NCBI GenBank assembly: GCA_963662175.1
Contig: OY759222.1
Span: forward strand, 11,046,222-11,110,221
Source: Aradus depressus
Taxonomy: Eukaryota > Arthropoda > Insecta > Hemiptera > Aradidae
DNA: 64,000 nt
Reading direction: 5' to 3'
In this document: one piece after another, positions 33,360-46,700 of the stretch
Layout: each line of letters begins with the position of its first letter
How positions within the stretch are numbered: position 1 is the stretch's first letter
Position numbers and translations under genes: made by a program
Notes under the pieces: model-generated
What the model saw: the letters and a program-made list of their open reading frames with translations, nothing else
What the model was told of the DNA's origin: nothing
Databases searched by the model: none

Positions 33360-33440
33360 GATAAACCAAATGGTTACATCGAAACCCCCGTTACCCGTTT
33401 CGGCATTAGAACATCGTCCGGTTTAGTTATAAACAATGAT
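33360..33440 (-). repeat. Decayed hammerhead-type repeat end
   Basis: - strand CGGACGA, U, G..GCC, GAAA, CGGGU, A. U4 of the core is changed to G, so inactive. Flanks resemble those at 6900 and 29700. Confidence 0.4.
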
Positions 33441-33917
33441 AAGTTTGCTTAGTGCGAACAGTTCTTATAGGTAAACAGATAGGTAAGGAAATGGTTGGAA
33501 TTTCTTTACTGTGAAGAATTTGTTTACTCTGAAATATTTAATTCCCTTTTTTTGTTTTCTGGATAACAACAGTGAAACTAAATAAAGATTTTATAAATTG
33601 TAACAATAAACACTAATTTATATGAGTTGAATAATGATAATGATTGTGTATTTAACGAAATTGATGAGAATATTAATACAATAATACTAAAAATCTTTTC
33701 CTATCTATAAAATAACTAAGAATAATAATGAAGATATAAATTTAAATGGGTTATTCATACACATGTTACTTTTGGTGGCATTATTTATTTATACGTTTTC
33801 TAAGCTAACAAATAACTTGAGCAGAAATTGAGGTATTTGAATGCTTATTTATATATTTTTTTGTGGAAGAGTCAATATTTTAAATATATATATATATATA
33901 TAATTTATTAAATTGTT

Positions 33918-34255
33918 AGTTATTATGACTCATGCCCGGGCTTTAACTACTACCGACTACCAGAGCGCTCTTTCGTCACTCTGGTGGGGACATGAGCCCG
34001 ACTCTACTATGGGAGTTCTAAATTTTGCCTACCCTAAATTTTTATTCATCTAGGGCAGGGATCTTTAACGAGTATCAGCATCTGTAACATCGTACAGGCT
34101 CGGGACCATCGCTTAACGTCCCATCCGAAGGACGGCGTGCTTAAGTTTTTTTTACCTCCCAGATAAAATAAACTAAGGGCCTCGGTTGGGTTTCGAAGCC
34201 ACAATCTTGAGCTCAGAAGACAAGCACGCATACCACTAAGCTACCGGCCCCCCTC
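33918..34255 (-). mobile_element. tRNA-derived SINE, full length, beside a C homopolymer
   Basis: Tail is AACTAACAATT type. The 5' head abuts a run of about 30 C (34250-34283), which may be an expansion of the GGGGG of the head. Confidence 0.85.
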
Positions 34256-34689
34256 CCCCCCCCCCCCCCCCCCCCCCCCCCGCCCCCCGAGAGATACAAA
34301 CTGTTGTATACTGCACTGATTGAGGGGCTGTCTGATATTTCTGTTCTAATCGTTCCTAGTTAATGTTGATGTTGTTCGGGTTATCGCGTCACGAAGCAAC
34401 ATTGAAGTCATATCGTTAATGAATTTGTATTCGATTGTAACATTCGCTGTTAGCTTGTTGAGAAATGTATTCGACTATAGTTTCTTTAATTACTTTTTAG
34501 CTTATTTCCTATAACTTAAATAGGTTGTGGGCCCTGAATAAGTAGTGTAAGTGAACTGAATTTATTAACGAACATATTTATTGTGCGCGAGTATGTTGAA
34601 AATACAAGAATGAGCAATTCAGATGGAACCGTTACTAATTAAAAATGATGAATGCGAAAACTAGATCTAATTTATGTCCAGAAGATAAC

Positions 34690-34880
34690 TCTAGAAAAAG
34701 TCGGTGAATCAGTACCAATAAATCAATGACGTTTTCCCTCCAACGCCAACAACTGTTTGCGCTAAAACTCAACATTATCCTCATGCTAAATTTTGTGCCC
34801 ATATTTCCATTACATCGGCAGTTATTAGGGTATTTGTGTCGAACGCCCTTCCCTTGTTTTGCGGAAAATTAACAGGTACT
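34690..34880 (-). repeat. ACTTCCCC-family fragment
   Basis: GTCGGTGAATCAGTACCAAT to TTGCGGAAAATTAACAGG. Confidence 0.6.
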
Positions 34881-35589
34881 AACTGTGTACAAAGCAATAA
34901 ATAAGATATGCACAGATATATATATAAAATAAGTAATAAAAAGTAATAATATTAATTAATAAATTTTAAAAATAGAAAATAAAATCATACATAAAATTGA
35001 GTACTCGAGGGGAAAAGCTGGTAACCGCCAGCACTCCTAGATATATTTGCTATCTTATTTATACTAGAAGATCATCTCTCGGCCAGCACCGTCTCAGCCT
35101 TCGGAGGGAATTATCTGGATGGGAGCGACGGGATTGAAATGGTCCTTCTGAATTGAATCAAGTTAACGTTATCGTTTATTTCTCAAAGCCTTATTCTTAT
35201 TAACCACTTTCGTAACATGATATTCTTCTCATTTTGTAAAAGTAGGCTATAGTTAACAAGTTGTTTCAACAAATGGAAGTGTTAGGAAGGTATCATCGTG
35301 GTGCTAGATTACATTAGGAGAAGTACGACTGTATATATGTAATGATTGCATTCTGTAGTTGTAAAAACGAGTACTCTTCCAGTCATGGAGCTCGACCACT
35401 TATAATCGAATTCAGCAAGTATTGTTTGATCGGTCATGAGGGAAAATTATATTATAGTTTGCTGGCCATTTGACAACTTATGTATCGTATATTTTAATAT
35501 TACAAAAAAGTGTGGTTTGATTAACATAATGAATGAATTTCGTAGGTACAGTAGTGCAATTAAGTGAAAACATCTTAACTGTCGACTCG

Positions 35590-35665
35590 TTTTGGAGGGA
35601 ATGCGAAAAATTAATTAATTAATTGTTTTGAGAAAGTACAATCACCGACGACTTTCTCTAATTGT
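35590..35665 (+). repeat. ACTTCCCC-family, 3' end only
   Basis: GGAGGGAATGCGAAAAATTA to ATCACCGACGACTTT. Confidence 0.6.
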
Positions 35666-36490
35666 GATCAGGTTATAGATATGTGAATATACCGGGTGTA
35701 CATATATATTCACATCTATCTTATAAGATATATTATATCTTATCATATTTTAAATATCATAAGCTGATTGCACAAATGTTTTACAAAAAATGAATTGAAG
35801 AAATACAATATTGTAAAATTAAACATTTTCTAGTGAACATATACATACACTATTTAAACATAACAATGAGAGTAACAAATGGACTTTTTTTCGAACTCCT
35901 AAACAATTTTCCACTCTTTGGGCTATCAAAAACAGCAATAATTGTAGTTATTTGGCATTGAATTATTATACTTCGATATATTGATAAATGAAAGAAGGAA
36001 GGGCTCGTGAATGACTTTTATCGACCCTGAAAAAGTTAGCAAACTGAACGAGAATTCATGCTAAAGGCTGTAATTTAATATCCCACTTGCATTTTTCTCA
36101 AATGTACCAATTTTGGGCACACTGAGTAGGATTTTTCATTTACTTATTTTTCCGTGCTTGGGTCATCATATGTCAAATTTGATTACTAGAGTAAAAGCGG
36201 AGATTTTAGGGCTTATGAACACATGGACATCTTTGACGTCCATCATTTTGGAACCTGACGAAGACAGGTTCCAATACTAGTATTAAATATAATGAGAAGC
36301 CAATATAACCCTGGAATAGCCCTCCAACTAGATGCTTCCCCAGTAACTATTGTTGTTTTTGGCTTTGCATCGTTTTTGTGTGTTGTCTTCTTATTTTTTT
36401 AATGTTTTTGCTGTTTCCTTTATCCGAGTGATTTTTTTTTTTTCTTTACAAATTTTTGTTATTTTTTGCTGACGGAAAAATTGTTTATAG

Positions 36491-36605
36491 GACAAAAACG
36501 GGAAGGTGGCGGTGGTAGCTTGGGACGAGGTGGCGGCCCCATCATATCGGACAAGAACCCCGCACGGTGGAACTTCTTCAAAAATTTGTTCAGATTTTAT
36601 GATTA
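36491..36605 (+). CDS. Possible terminal exon of an unrecognised gene
   Basis: A GC-rich 115-bp block in AT-rich DNA, preceded by a T-rich stretch ending TTTATAG. One frame reads QKREGGGGSLGRGGGPIISD then KNPARWNFFKNLFRFYD and TAA; a second frame is also open (DKNGKVAVVAWDEVAAPSYR...). No family recognised. A partial copy of its end (ACGGTGGAGCTTCTTCAAAA) recurs about 120 bp downstream. It may be a last exon, a retrocopy scrap or chance. Confidence 0.25.
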
Positions 36606-38334
36606 AATTTTAATATTATTATCAATTTTTTTTCTCTCAAATATAAATAATTCAATTCTTATTTGTATATAGACTCAAATAGAACGGTGGAGCTTCTTCA
36701 AAAATTATTTTCATTTTTCAATTAATTGTTGTCACTATTTTAATATAAATTTTTTATTAACAATATATATTCATTTTTTACAGCCTCAAATAACAATAGC
36801 TTTATTTAGTTTATTATAAAAAAAGAACGCTTTGAACACTTGCAAAACACTGACAAAAAAAACATCCATTCAACGTACAAAGAAATGTATATAAGAAAAA
36901 AATTACCTTATCAATTAAATAAATAAGTATATTTTAATACATGTTATTTTTATGGATTCATATACAAACCTCTGTGACAGTAAGGACCCAACCATGAAGT
37001 TCAACAATTCTCCATATCTCCTCATTCCATAATGGTCATTATACAATTTCTCACATTTTTCCTGTTTTATACCTATAGTGTAAAGAAGTATTGTCAACGT
37101 GCGAAAAACCGGGATCAAGGTTTCAACGGATTTTACGGTTTCGAAGTCCTCTGACGTTTTGACCATTTTCGCGATGATGTCAGTGTGTGTGTATGTGTAT
37201 GTGGAAAAGTTGTGAGCTCTCTACCGCGCGAATGATTGTACCTATAAACTTGAAATTTGAAATGAAGAAGTTACACGTGCTAACTTAGATCTGATTAGTT
37301 TTTGATCGAAATCGGACGAATCTCAATTTATACGATACCGTTTAAGTTTATGACCTAATCAAATATCATTTCAAGTAAACATTGTAGAGAAAACTCAAAT
37401 AAATATTTTATATGAAATACGATACGTCTCTAAGTACTGCAAGATTACAGCGTCAGAGCGTAAGTCTCGTTGATGTGCATATGTAAGTGTGTATCGGACG
37501 TTGCGCGCAGCGCACACACAACTACACACTTCTTTATCGTTGATGTCAGCTGTTTTTGAACATTTATATTGTATTTTTACAACATTATTGATCATATTTA
37601 CCGTTGTAGTGAATGTAACTAAAATATCAATATTACGAACTATAAAATGATCTTTCGTTAAGAAACTTTTAGGTTAAGTTGCTTCCATAGCTTAAATTTG
37701 TCACAATTATTAAAATTTGTGGTAAAAAAAAATTAATATAGCAGTGTAATTTAAAAAAAAATATAATATATAATATTTCAATATATTATTAGGTGTATAT
37801 TATATTATATTGTTGTAAATATATAATAATAATAACTGTTGAAAATATCGATCAATAAATAATATATTTGTTGTCATATTGTCACAACAAATAATATAAT
37901 GTTTTTACCCATTTCAGGAGATACCGAACAGCTTATTTCATTTTTAAATGACAAACTTTATCTACAAATGAATACGAATCGAAGCATTTCAACAACAAAT
38001 TCGAAAACTACCATCGACGCTGTAATCTCGCGGTATTTAGCAACACTACAATCACAGTAGTATATATCTTATTTTAGCTATCACAATCCTATAATTTCAT
38101 GTATAAAAGAAATTGAAGAAAAATAAATTTGAAAGTTTAATTTCTCATACTACTTTTCTAATCGCATCATTATAAAACAAATTTTAATTAAAATCAGTGC
38201 ACTACAGCAAGTTTTTGAAACTAAAGCAGATTTTTACACATCAATTCTCTTGAGTACCGCGTCACTCACACATTTGCTTTTTTTTCTCCCATGTCGTACT
38301 TTGAATACGTAATCACCAAATTACGACGATAATC

Positions 38335-38470
38335 GTAGTCAGTCCTACCTGAAGAATGTCGCCCACCTTAATAGAAAGTTCTTCTTTTGGACTTATCGGT
38401 CGGGATTTGAACCCGCACGCGTAGTAGGTCCATACAACCAAAACCCAACGCTCCACAATACAATTTGAAG
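38335..38470 (-). mobile_element. tRNA-like SINE fragment (third type)
   Basis: On the - strand TGTGGAGCGTTGGGTTTTGG then CGTGCGGGTTCAAATCCCGAC, giving an A-box-like and a good B box. It is followed by a short tail of unique sequence. Confidence 0.6.
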
Positions 38471-39225
38471 GTAAGTTCATGCTAATTTTAGCTACTATTA
38501 TATTGCAATTTTTCATTTAAACTTTGCACAAGGAAAATAGTGTTATCATGACGAAATTCAAGGTTGGGTGTTGCATTTTGTTTGTGTTTTAGGAGCTCTC
38601 GTCGAAAATTAGTCAAGGAGTCATCATCACGCAAAATATTTATGGTAATTAAAATAAACTCTAGTCTATTGTGAAAATAAAGAATATGTAATAATTTCTG
38701 TTATTTAAACTTTAAAGTTACCTAACTAATATTTATAATTTATGTATTACTATTTATTTCTCTTCTGGAATATTTATAACTTTTTTTTGTTAATAATCTT
38801 GTATTGTATATTCATATTAATTTTATTAGTAAATTATTTTAGATATGTTACGTTTATATTAATATGTATCTGCAGAATAGCTAAAACCATAAATAAAAAG
38901 TAAGTATTGTAAAATGGGGAGAATAGAAACAGCGAACTGAATGTAAAAAAAGTTTTTGACGATAATGGGATGAGTAGAATCATAAAATAACAGTGTTATA
39001 ATACTACGATCCATCTCTGAATATTTAATACATTATATTTTCATGATTAAAACCAAGTGTTCAATGAAATTTAAGAAATTCCCGACTCAACGTTCTCCCA
39101 TGTTAAGAGAACTGGCGCATTCTATTGAGCAATGTGGATACTATGAAGTTCATCTTATGACCTGCAGAATGATCTAAAAACATGAACAAATCAGAGCTTA
39201 TTGTACTATTTTTACTTTATTTCCC

Positions 39226-39870
39226 CAGCTACACGAAGTATAGGGGAAGTTATGTAATTTTTCAGAAAGGTTCATGAGTTTTCACCGGAATGTTCTCAAA
39301 CCCTGATAATAAAAATGAAAAAAAATCTGCCTTTGTCTATCCATCTTTGAACAGGTTAACTCCCGAAATGATGAATGTATCGGCATGCAATTTTATACAT
39401 GTATCCAGAATATTATAACGATGACACATATTGATTTTTAGAGAAATTGGCTCAAAGGAAGGGCCATATAAGGGGCAGGGCAATACAAAAATGTATGTAT
39501 ATACAATGTATGTATTCGACAAATATTAATGGACTAAGTTTTCCGATTTGGATGAAAACTTTTAGGTGTTGTACTCAGGGACCTTTGAATCATACTCATT
39601 TTGTGTTGATACATTCGTTAATCAACTGTTACGAGAATTTTTGAGTACCACCACCTCTAACACCCCACTTCCCTTTGACTAATTTGACTGACAATTGATA
39701 TGTGTCGTCCTTATCGGTTTTTGAATTCACTTATACAATTTATTATCGATACATTCATTACTTCGGCAGTTATTGAGGTATTTGTGTTGAGCTATTGGGA
39801 GTTACCGTGTTCACAGGCAGGAGTTTTGGAATCAGATCGGTAAGTATGAAATTGAGTTGAAAACCCAACT
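39226..39870. repeat. ACTTCCCC-family, + and - halves tail to tail
   Basis: A + copy (39226 to about 39530) with hairpin CCCCAGCTACACGAAGTATA is followed by a - copy to 39870. Confidence 0.7.
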
Positions 39871-40742
39871 TCGTACAGATTTTGGGATAAAAAAATATAA
39901 TTTGTACCCAACACAGGATTTCCTTACACCAACCATTTTTTTTTTTACAACTCTTCACGCCACTCTTTCCCGTCTTAAATAAATTCTCCCTCATTACTCT
40001 TTGGCAGTACTGTGTACAAGAAAGTCGTGTTAGTATGAGCGGTCTTCTTAGTTTCATTGCACAACTAAATTCAGAGAGTGACTTTCTTATACTCAGTAAT
40101 ATTAGTTTAAAATTAGATAGAAATTTAAGGGAGAGAGGAGCAGGGTAACGGATTTGTAAAAACGTGGTTGGTATAAGAAAGTCATATGATGACATATATA
40201 TTTTTCTTATTTTTATGCATTTATTTGGCACAAGACAGAGTTCGTTTAACATGAGGCAGTAGACAGGTAGAGATCATTCAGTCTCAGAGACTTGTATTCC
40301 GTAATTTTAATTATCAAATCCAGATAAATATTTTATAAAGATGTAAGGAAATAATAAAAATAAAAACATTTTAAAATGACATTTTATTATTATAATTTAA
40401 AGATTCATTTTTAAATAATAATCATAAACCGAATAAAGTACATAACAATATTTAATTTAGAAAAACCAAAAAAAAAAGCGAACAATGGACCCCGTCCACT
40501 CGAAAAGAAAGAAGACAATAAAAAAAGTCTGCACAACTTACCGTTGCTATAACGTGATCTCATTCCTACGGATAATCAAATGTTTCAACCATCGATACAT
40601 CACACGTATACCTGATAGGTTTAGTTATAAAGTCCAATTGTCCGTAGGGAACAAGTCACGTTATCGTAACGGAAAGTTGAGTAGAATTTTTAATTATTTT
40701 ATTTTCTATGGAAGTCTCTATATAGGAACATTTTAAAAAATT

Positions 40743-40799
40743 TTAAGCAGCCAATTTCTGTTCTCTTATACTATCCCAAATCCAATCGAGACCTTTTCC
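40743..40799 (-). CDS. LIG3: LIG3 last coding exon, BRCT end and stop
   Basis: 57 nt from a strong T-rich acceptor, encoding GKGLDWIWDSIREQKLAA and TAA. The WIW aromatic cluster is the last BRCT helix. A possible AATAAA for this strand lies at 40383-40388. Confidence 0.9.
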   Translation of the reverse strand, partial: GKGLDWIWDSIREQKLAA

Positions 40800-43700
40800 C
40801 TGAAAAAAAAAATAAATAAAATTATATCAGAAATTGCAGGTACTGTTTTTTGAAAAACAATAATTTCTCATACATAACACAAAAATATATGAATAAAGCG
40901 TTTAAGAGAACTTAGGAACAAGAGAGGAGGATAGAGCCTGCTCAAAGAACTTGGTTTAATCAACTAAGAAGAAATAATAATGAAAATAATTCCAGAATAA
41001 CTTAATCTTAAAAATAATATTACATTTTTTTTTGTACGATACAGTAAACTATGAAAATAATACTTCCATAAACAATGAGAGGAGATAAATCGTTACGCGA
41101 TATATCACTGACATCTATTACTTATAAAAATGTCAATATTTTGCGTTTTTACAGTCAATAAGTATATTTAGATATATTGGGAGGACTGGTGTGTACACCT
41201 AGGAGTCTAAGCATATATATTTATTTTTTCTAATTGTCCTAAGGGGGATATTATTATCCCAAATTTGCCATATTGATAGTTACTGCGATTGATTTATGAT
41301 AATATATGAATATAAATAATAAAAAATAAAAATGAATACCAGTTTGTCTATATTGTGGGTTACTTTATCCATTTCGTTATCACGAAGTAACTCTCCGCCG
41401 TAACTATGTCATAATTAAGGTGAAACAATTAATACAATCATAAATAGAATTGAAATAATCTAGATAGACTAGAAAAAATGTTTTATGTTAAAACAGAGAT
41501 GATATGCAATGGACAACTTGCAGCGATGGGAACCTGAAGTTGTTACATCAACCCGAAAATATAAAAAATTGTAGTTTCAGTTTAAATATTGTCAAAATTC
41601 ATTTACAAATATTACCAGTTATTCATGCCCGGGCTTTAACTACAAGGTCATATCGCCTACTACCAAATGAGATCTTTAAGGAGTACAAGGGGTACTCAAG
41701 GTATTTTCACTTAACCTAAGTAAAAGGATACGCAATAAAATATCTTTCAATTGTTTCTTTCTCGATTGGAGGAAGATCTTTGGGCAGAATCAAGCGAACA
41801 CCAACAAAAACATCAGGTAGAGGCTGAAACATTATGAAAATAAATACTGATAAAAATATGTAATACACAAATATAAGCTGCACAGAATATTCCCATAGGA
41901 TTGTCAATGGCATTTGAAAAGTTCGAACAGTAATGCTAATTTGTTATGATTTTAATTTTAATTTTTTTAACTAACGCTGAGAACCAATTGTAAACAATAT
42001 TGGTAGGCATGTACAAGAGGTATTCCTCTTCTATAAATTACAAAATTCTATAATTTTTGGAAATTTTGATTTTTTTTTTTTTTTTTAAATGAACATGAAA
42101 CTAAGAGAGAAACTGGTTTCTAGAGACCAAAGTCTTTCATCTGCAAGAAAACAGCATTTCATCTGTGCAATATTGACTGAGATAATTTAAAAATGAACAA
42201 AAAATAAATAATAATAATAATAAATGCCAAAAATTAATTGTTCAACCTTTCTTAACTTTACTTCCCCAGAGAAAGACGCAGTATGAGGGAAGTTATGTAA
42301 TTGGTTAAAAATTGATGTAAAATTTTCACCGGAATTTCATCCCCTGATAAAAAAAAAATGTCAAGATGATAACTCCTGATAAAAATTATATATAGACATG
42401 AAATTTATTTGTTTATACAGAACCCAGAAGGGAAGAAGGGGGGGGGGGGGAGGGGGGGGGTATTAGAGAAAGAAGAGGCAGAGGAATTTCATATGTGAAT
42501 TCAAATTACAAGGACGAAACCTATTAATTTTCAGCGGAATCAGCCGAAGGGAACGGAAGACAAGAGAAGAGAGGCTTGAATTTAAATAATCTAATAACTG
42601 CCGATGTGAGGAATGTATCGAACAAAATTTAGTATGAGGATTCAGAAGCCACAATATAGGTCAAATGTTATGTTTTAGCAAAAACGGTCGGAGGGAGAGC
42701 AGAAACATAATTGATTAATTAAGCCGCTGATTCATCGGTGACTTTTTTTTTCATTATTGGAATCAGGGGATCTGAAAACAAGAAATTACTGTTAGAACTC
42801 AACTTCGGATTTCTGATGGATTACACAACTTTTCCTAAACAACATGTAATAGGAAATAATAACATGAATTAACTAATACTCTTTTATTACAAAAGAGTAA
42901 TAGTTCATTCTTCTGTACTTACGTTTTTAATAATATATTTAGTTTTCTTTGCTGCCACTGGAGGAGTACTGGGCGCAGAAGCAGGACGCTGAAAGAAAAA
43001 CCATCAATATTACTGGCAAACTTAATGCAAAAATTGAGCTTACTAAGGGACAAGGTAAGATGGAAGCCCAGCGCTTCCAGGGAAGGGATAAGAGCATTGG
43101 ATGCTTAGGTCCCTAGGTGTAAAGTACCAGACCACCATAGTTATTATTAACGTCTTTTATTTATATTATAAACTAAATATTGTTACAATATCGCACGCTG
43201 ACTTTAGTTAGCAGTGTGACAACTCAAAAACATCAGTTTGAGTTATCACTGTAGGCTGATCAAGGAAAACGAGATCAACAATTCTGTAGCAATGACACTA
43301 TCCTAATGTTAGTAATAGCCGTATGAGAGCGTTTGTTACAGTACTTGATTTGGAACTTTCCACCGGTGGTGCCAGCAGCACAGTGATTTTTAGATTTGTG
43401 TCAGTCTCAGTATGGAATGATACATCCCAAAAGCATGCCGATAAATTAATGACATAATTTTATTTAAAGCTTCTGCCACCAACACATAGCAATAATGTTC
43501 ATAAAAACTTAGAACGCATAATCCCGAAAATTAGGATTTTTGAGTTGTCACACTGCTAAAGTCAGCGTGCGATATGAAAGACTAAATTACTTTCTCTGGC
43601 TTAATAAGGCAGTGTAAAACTTCACATTTTTATAACTCAAAACTATTATTTTGAGAAAGTTGTTGAGGAAGTCTATATATTGTATAGATAACAAAATAAA

Positions 43701-46700
43701 ATCAACCAAGAAGAAATGGTAGATAAGAGGTACGAAAACGATTATATGGCATTAGGAGATAAACGTTAACAATAAGATTAGTAGTTCATCTTTACATTTC
43801 CCAAGGTATTTTTAGGGAAGGGTTTAAGACGCTCATCTTTACTCCAAAATAGACGAGCGCCATCTTAACAAAACACTGAAAAGAATGGAAGCTAAGGGCA
43901 TCTAGTGAGAAAACAAGCAACTGTTTGGAGGTTAGCTCACTTCATTTATGATTGTCGACTATTATAGAGAAATCATTTTGCATATAGATACAGTAGTTCA
44001 GAAGTGGGACAACTCATTTTTGAGTTATCATTTTCTTATACAAGTGTTCACCCTCTTTCATATTCTGAACTCGGATAACTGAAAATACAAAATTGGGGGC
44101 TTAAGATGAACGTAACCTGTTATAGAATTTTCATTTTTTCCCAAATGTTTAGTTTCAGAAACATGATCATTTGAAATGACTTAGTTCTGATCTATGAATT
44201 TGATGTTGTTTCATAAATGTAGTTACAATCCAATAATATGAAACGAAAACAAGAAGTTCAGAAGCTACTTTTTAAGAAGCGAACAAAACTTTCAAATGAG
44301 TTTTCTCAAAATCAATAATTCTGAGATATCCTACTTCTGAACTACTGTATCGATATATATGAAGAAAGAAAATAATAGTAATGTTCACACAAGAATAACA
44401 AAAAAAAGTTTAAGACCTTTCTGGGTGATTTGGTGGGTGACGAGGCTGGTGACTGAGTTGGTGACACACCTGTCAGAGTGAAGTCAGCTGTCTGTTTAGA
44501 TTTTTCATAAATATCCTGAAAATTGAATAAATATTAAACATTTGACAATATAAAATTTGATTTCATAATTCTAATTTCTAACTATACAGTTCTTCAAGAA
44601 AAATTAGGTTAAAAAAAAGTCGTTGAATCTCCGACAATGTATTTAATGAATTAAGTTTTCACTCTCCCTCTAAATCCAACCAACCCTATTTAATAGTTGA
44701 ATTCTGAATACTCATGCTAATTTTCATGATACAATCAATACATCCACTCAAAAATTACGAGTATTTTGCAGTTGAGCTAAATTATTTTATTTTTATTTTT
44801 TCCGAGGTCTGATTGTGTCACCGCGGCCAGAGTAGGTCCTATTGTGTGCCCGTGTGTGTTGGTCCCTACAGCAGCCCTGTATCTCTAATAAAGTCCAGGA
44901 TTTTTCTGCAGGTTCCTTCCTGCTTCGGTTCTGTTATGGCAGACCCGAAGCAGTAAAACGTCTGCTTTCTAGTGCCTTACACTGGCTTAGAATATGAACC
45001 GGAGTCTCATTTTCCTCGCCACATTTCCTGCACAGAGGGCTTCTAGCGATGTCCATATTGTGTAGGTGTTTGTTCATATGGCAGTGTCCTGTGATCAGCC
45101 CTGTCAGCTCTTAGATCCATTCTGTTCATATTCAGGAGCTCTCGGCTCCTTTTCTCTGAGGGTTCCGCAACAAAGAGTTTTGTCTTTGCTTTGGGACCCC
45201 TCTCCAGAACTGGATGTGATTCCTGGTCAGCCAACCTTTTATTGCCGCCCTTGCGATGCTTTTAGAGACCCCGCAGAAGGGTTTCAGTCCTGTAGGTTCA
45301 CTGTCAGCTAAATTACGTTTTGCGCACCATAGAATTGACAACATAATACAAAATCTTAGACTCTGTCAATTACACTAATCACATCACAATAATCTTAAAT
45401 TCTTTACCCTAAGTTGAGATAAATTAGTTGCTGTCTTCCAGTCTTTGTCATCCCTGATCCTGGTGACACGAGGAAATCGTACTGAGATGCCGTCAGCAGT
45501 ATGGACCACGTTTTTGGTCAATTCGGCACCTGCTATTTCCCAAACTGGCTGGGCCTGGAGACCATAACAGTAAAATACACATGATGGTAACTAGTAAAAA
45601 TGGTTAATGATAAAAATAACAGCACTTTAATTTTAAAACATTTCTTTACCTTGGGGTCTTTGGCAACAAAGTCAGGAACCATAGTTTTGGTGCATTTCAA
45701 CCATTTTGGAACTTTTGTCATGTCTTTACTAATTTTCTCCATAACTAATTCTTCCTGCATGAAAAAATTTAAGAAATAATAAAAAACAATCCAGTGCACA
45801 ATTATTATTTAAGCAGTATTTTACTTTAAGATGCATTTTGAAATTGTTTATACGACACCAGAACAATAAATATGGTTTCTTAAACAATAAAAATAAGCAC
45901 ACTATTATATAATAATTTATACGGTCATAAGTTCACTCACTTGAAGTCTGTCCAAAGTGGCATCGTCGTGGCCTGTATGCACTTTGGTTACTGTACACCA
46001 CACCTTTCGAAATTCATCATAGCAACCCATCAAAAATACTGACATCATACCTCCTGCAAAAATAGAAAAAAATAATTAATTAATACGATTGAAATAATAA
46101 GTAAACTTTAAATTAAACTCTTAAAGTTGCTGACGAAGTTGTCATGAAAGGAGCACTAGGAATACTCTCAGCTAAGTTATTTAACTAAGAAGTCATAACG
46201 CCTACTACCAGAGCGCTCTTTCGTCACTCCGGTGGACACGAGCCCAACTCTATTGTGGGAGTCCTAAATTTTGTCTACATAGGTTTATTAATCTTAGACG
46301 ATACGTATGTGTATGCCCACAACCAGAGTTAGACAGAATTTAATTAAATTGCAACAAATTACAATTTTGATTACGTTTCTAATAAGAACAAAATAGTAAT
46401 CGGTCACATTGTAATCAACAAATACAGAAAATAATTAATTTGTAATCAGTCTTACTTTGAAAAACAAAGAAAACAAGTATTTTTTTTTTAGTGTATTGTA
46501 TATTTCAAATAACAAATACAATGTATGGGAGTACTTTCTGTACTGCTACCTACCATCATAAAGTACTTTCATGTATTGAATCCATAATGTTTGTGAAATA
46601 GACAATATTTTTACAAAGCTTCCATTTTTTCTTTACTTTTATTAAGTGTTTCATAATATCTATTCAGAAAATGTTAAGTATGTCTTAATTTTGTTCATAG

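Larger units (their letters stand above)
34884..38330. other. Interval between AstCCC and LIG3, mostly without features
   Basis: Apart from the small repeat end at 35590 and the exon candidate at 36491, AT-rich. 36234-36275 has a short hairpin (GAACCTGACGAAGACAGGTTC). 37190-37400 belongs to an old dispersed repeat also seen near 28930. Confidence 0.45.

Noticed and set aside
39770..40252. 160-codon ORF on the - strand
   Set aside because: Composition and sequence show no domain, the start lies in AT-rich DNA, the 3' part overlaps a dispersed repeat, and no splice context is evident; probably chance.
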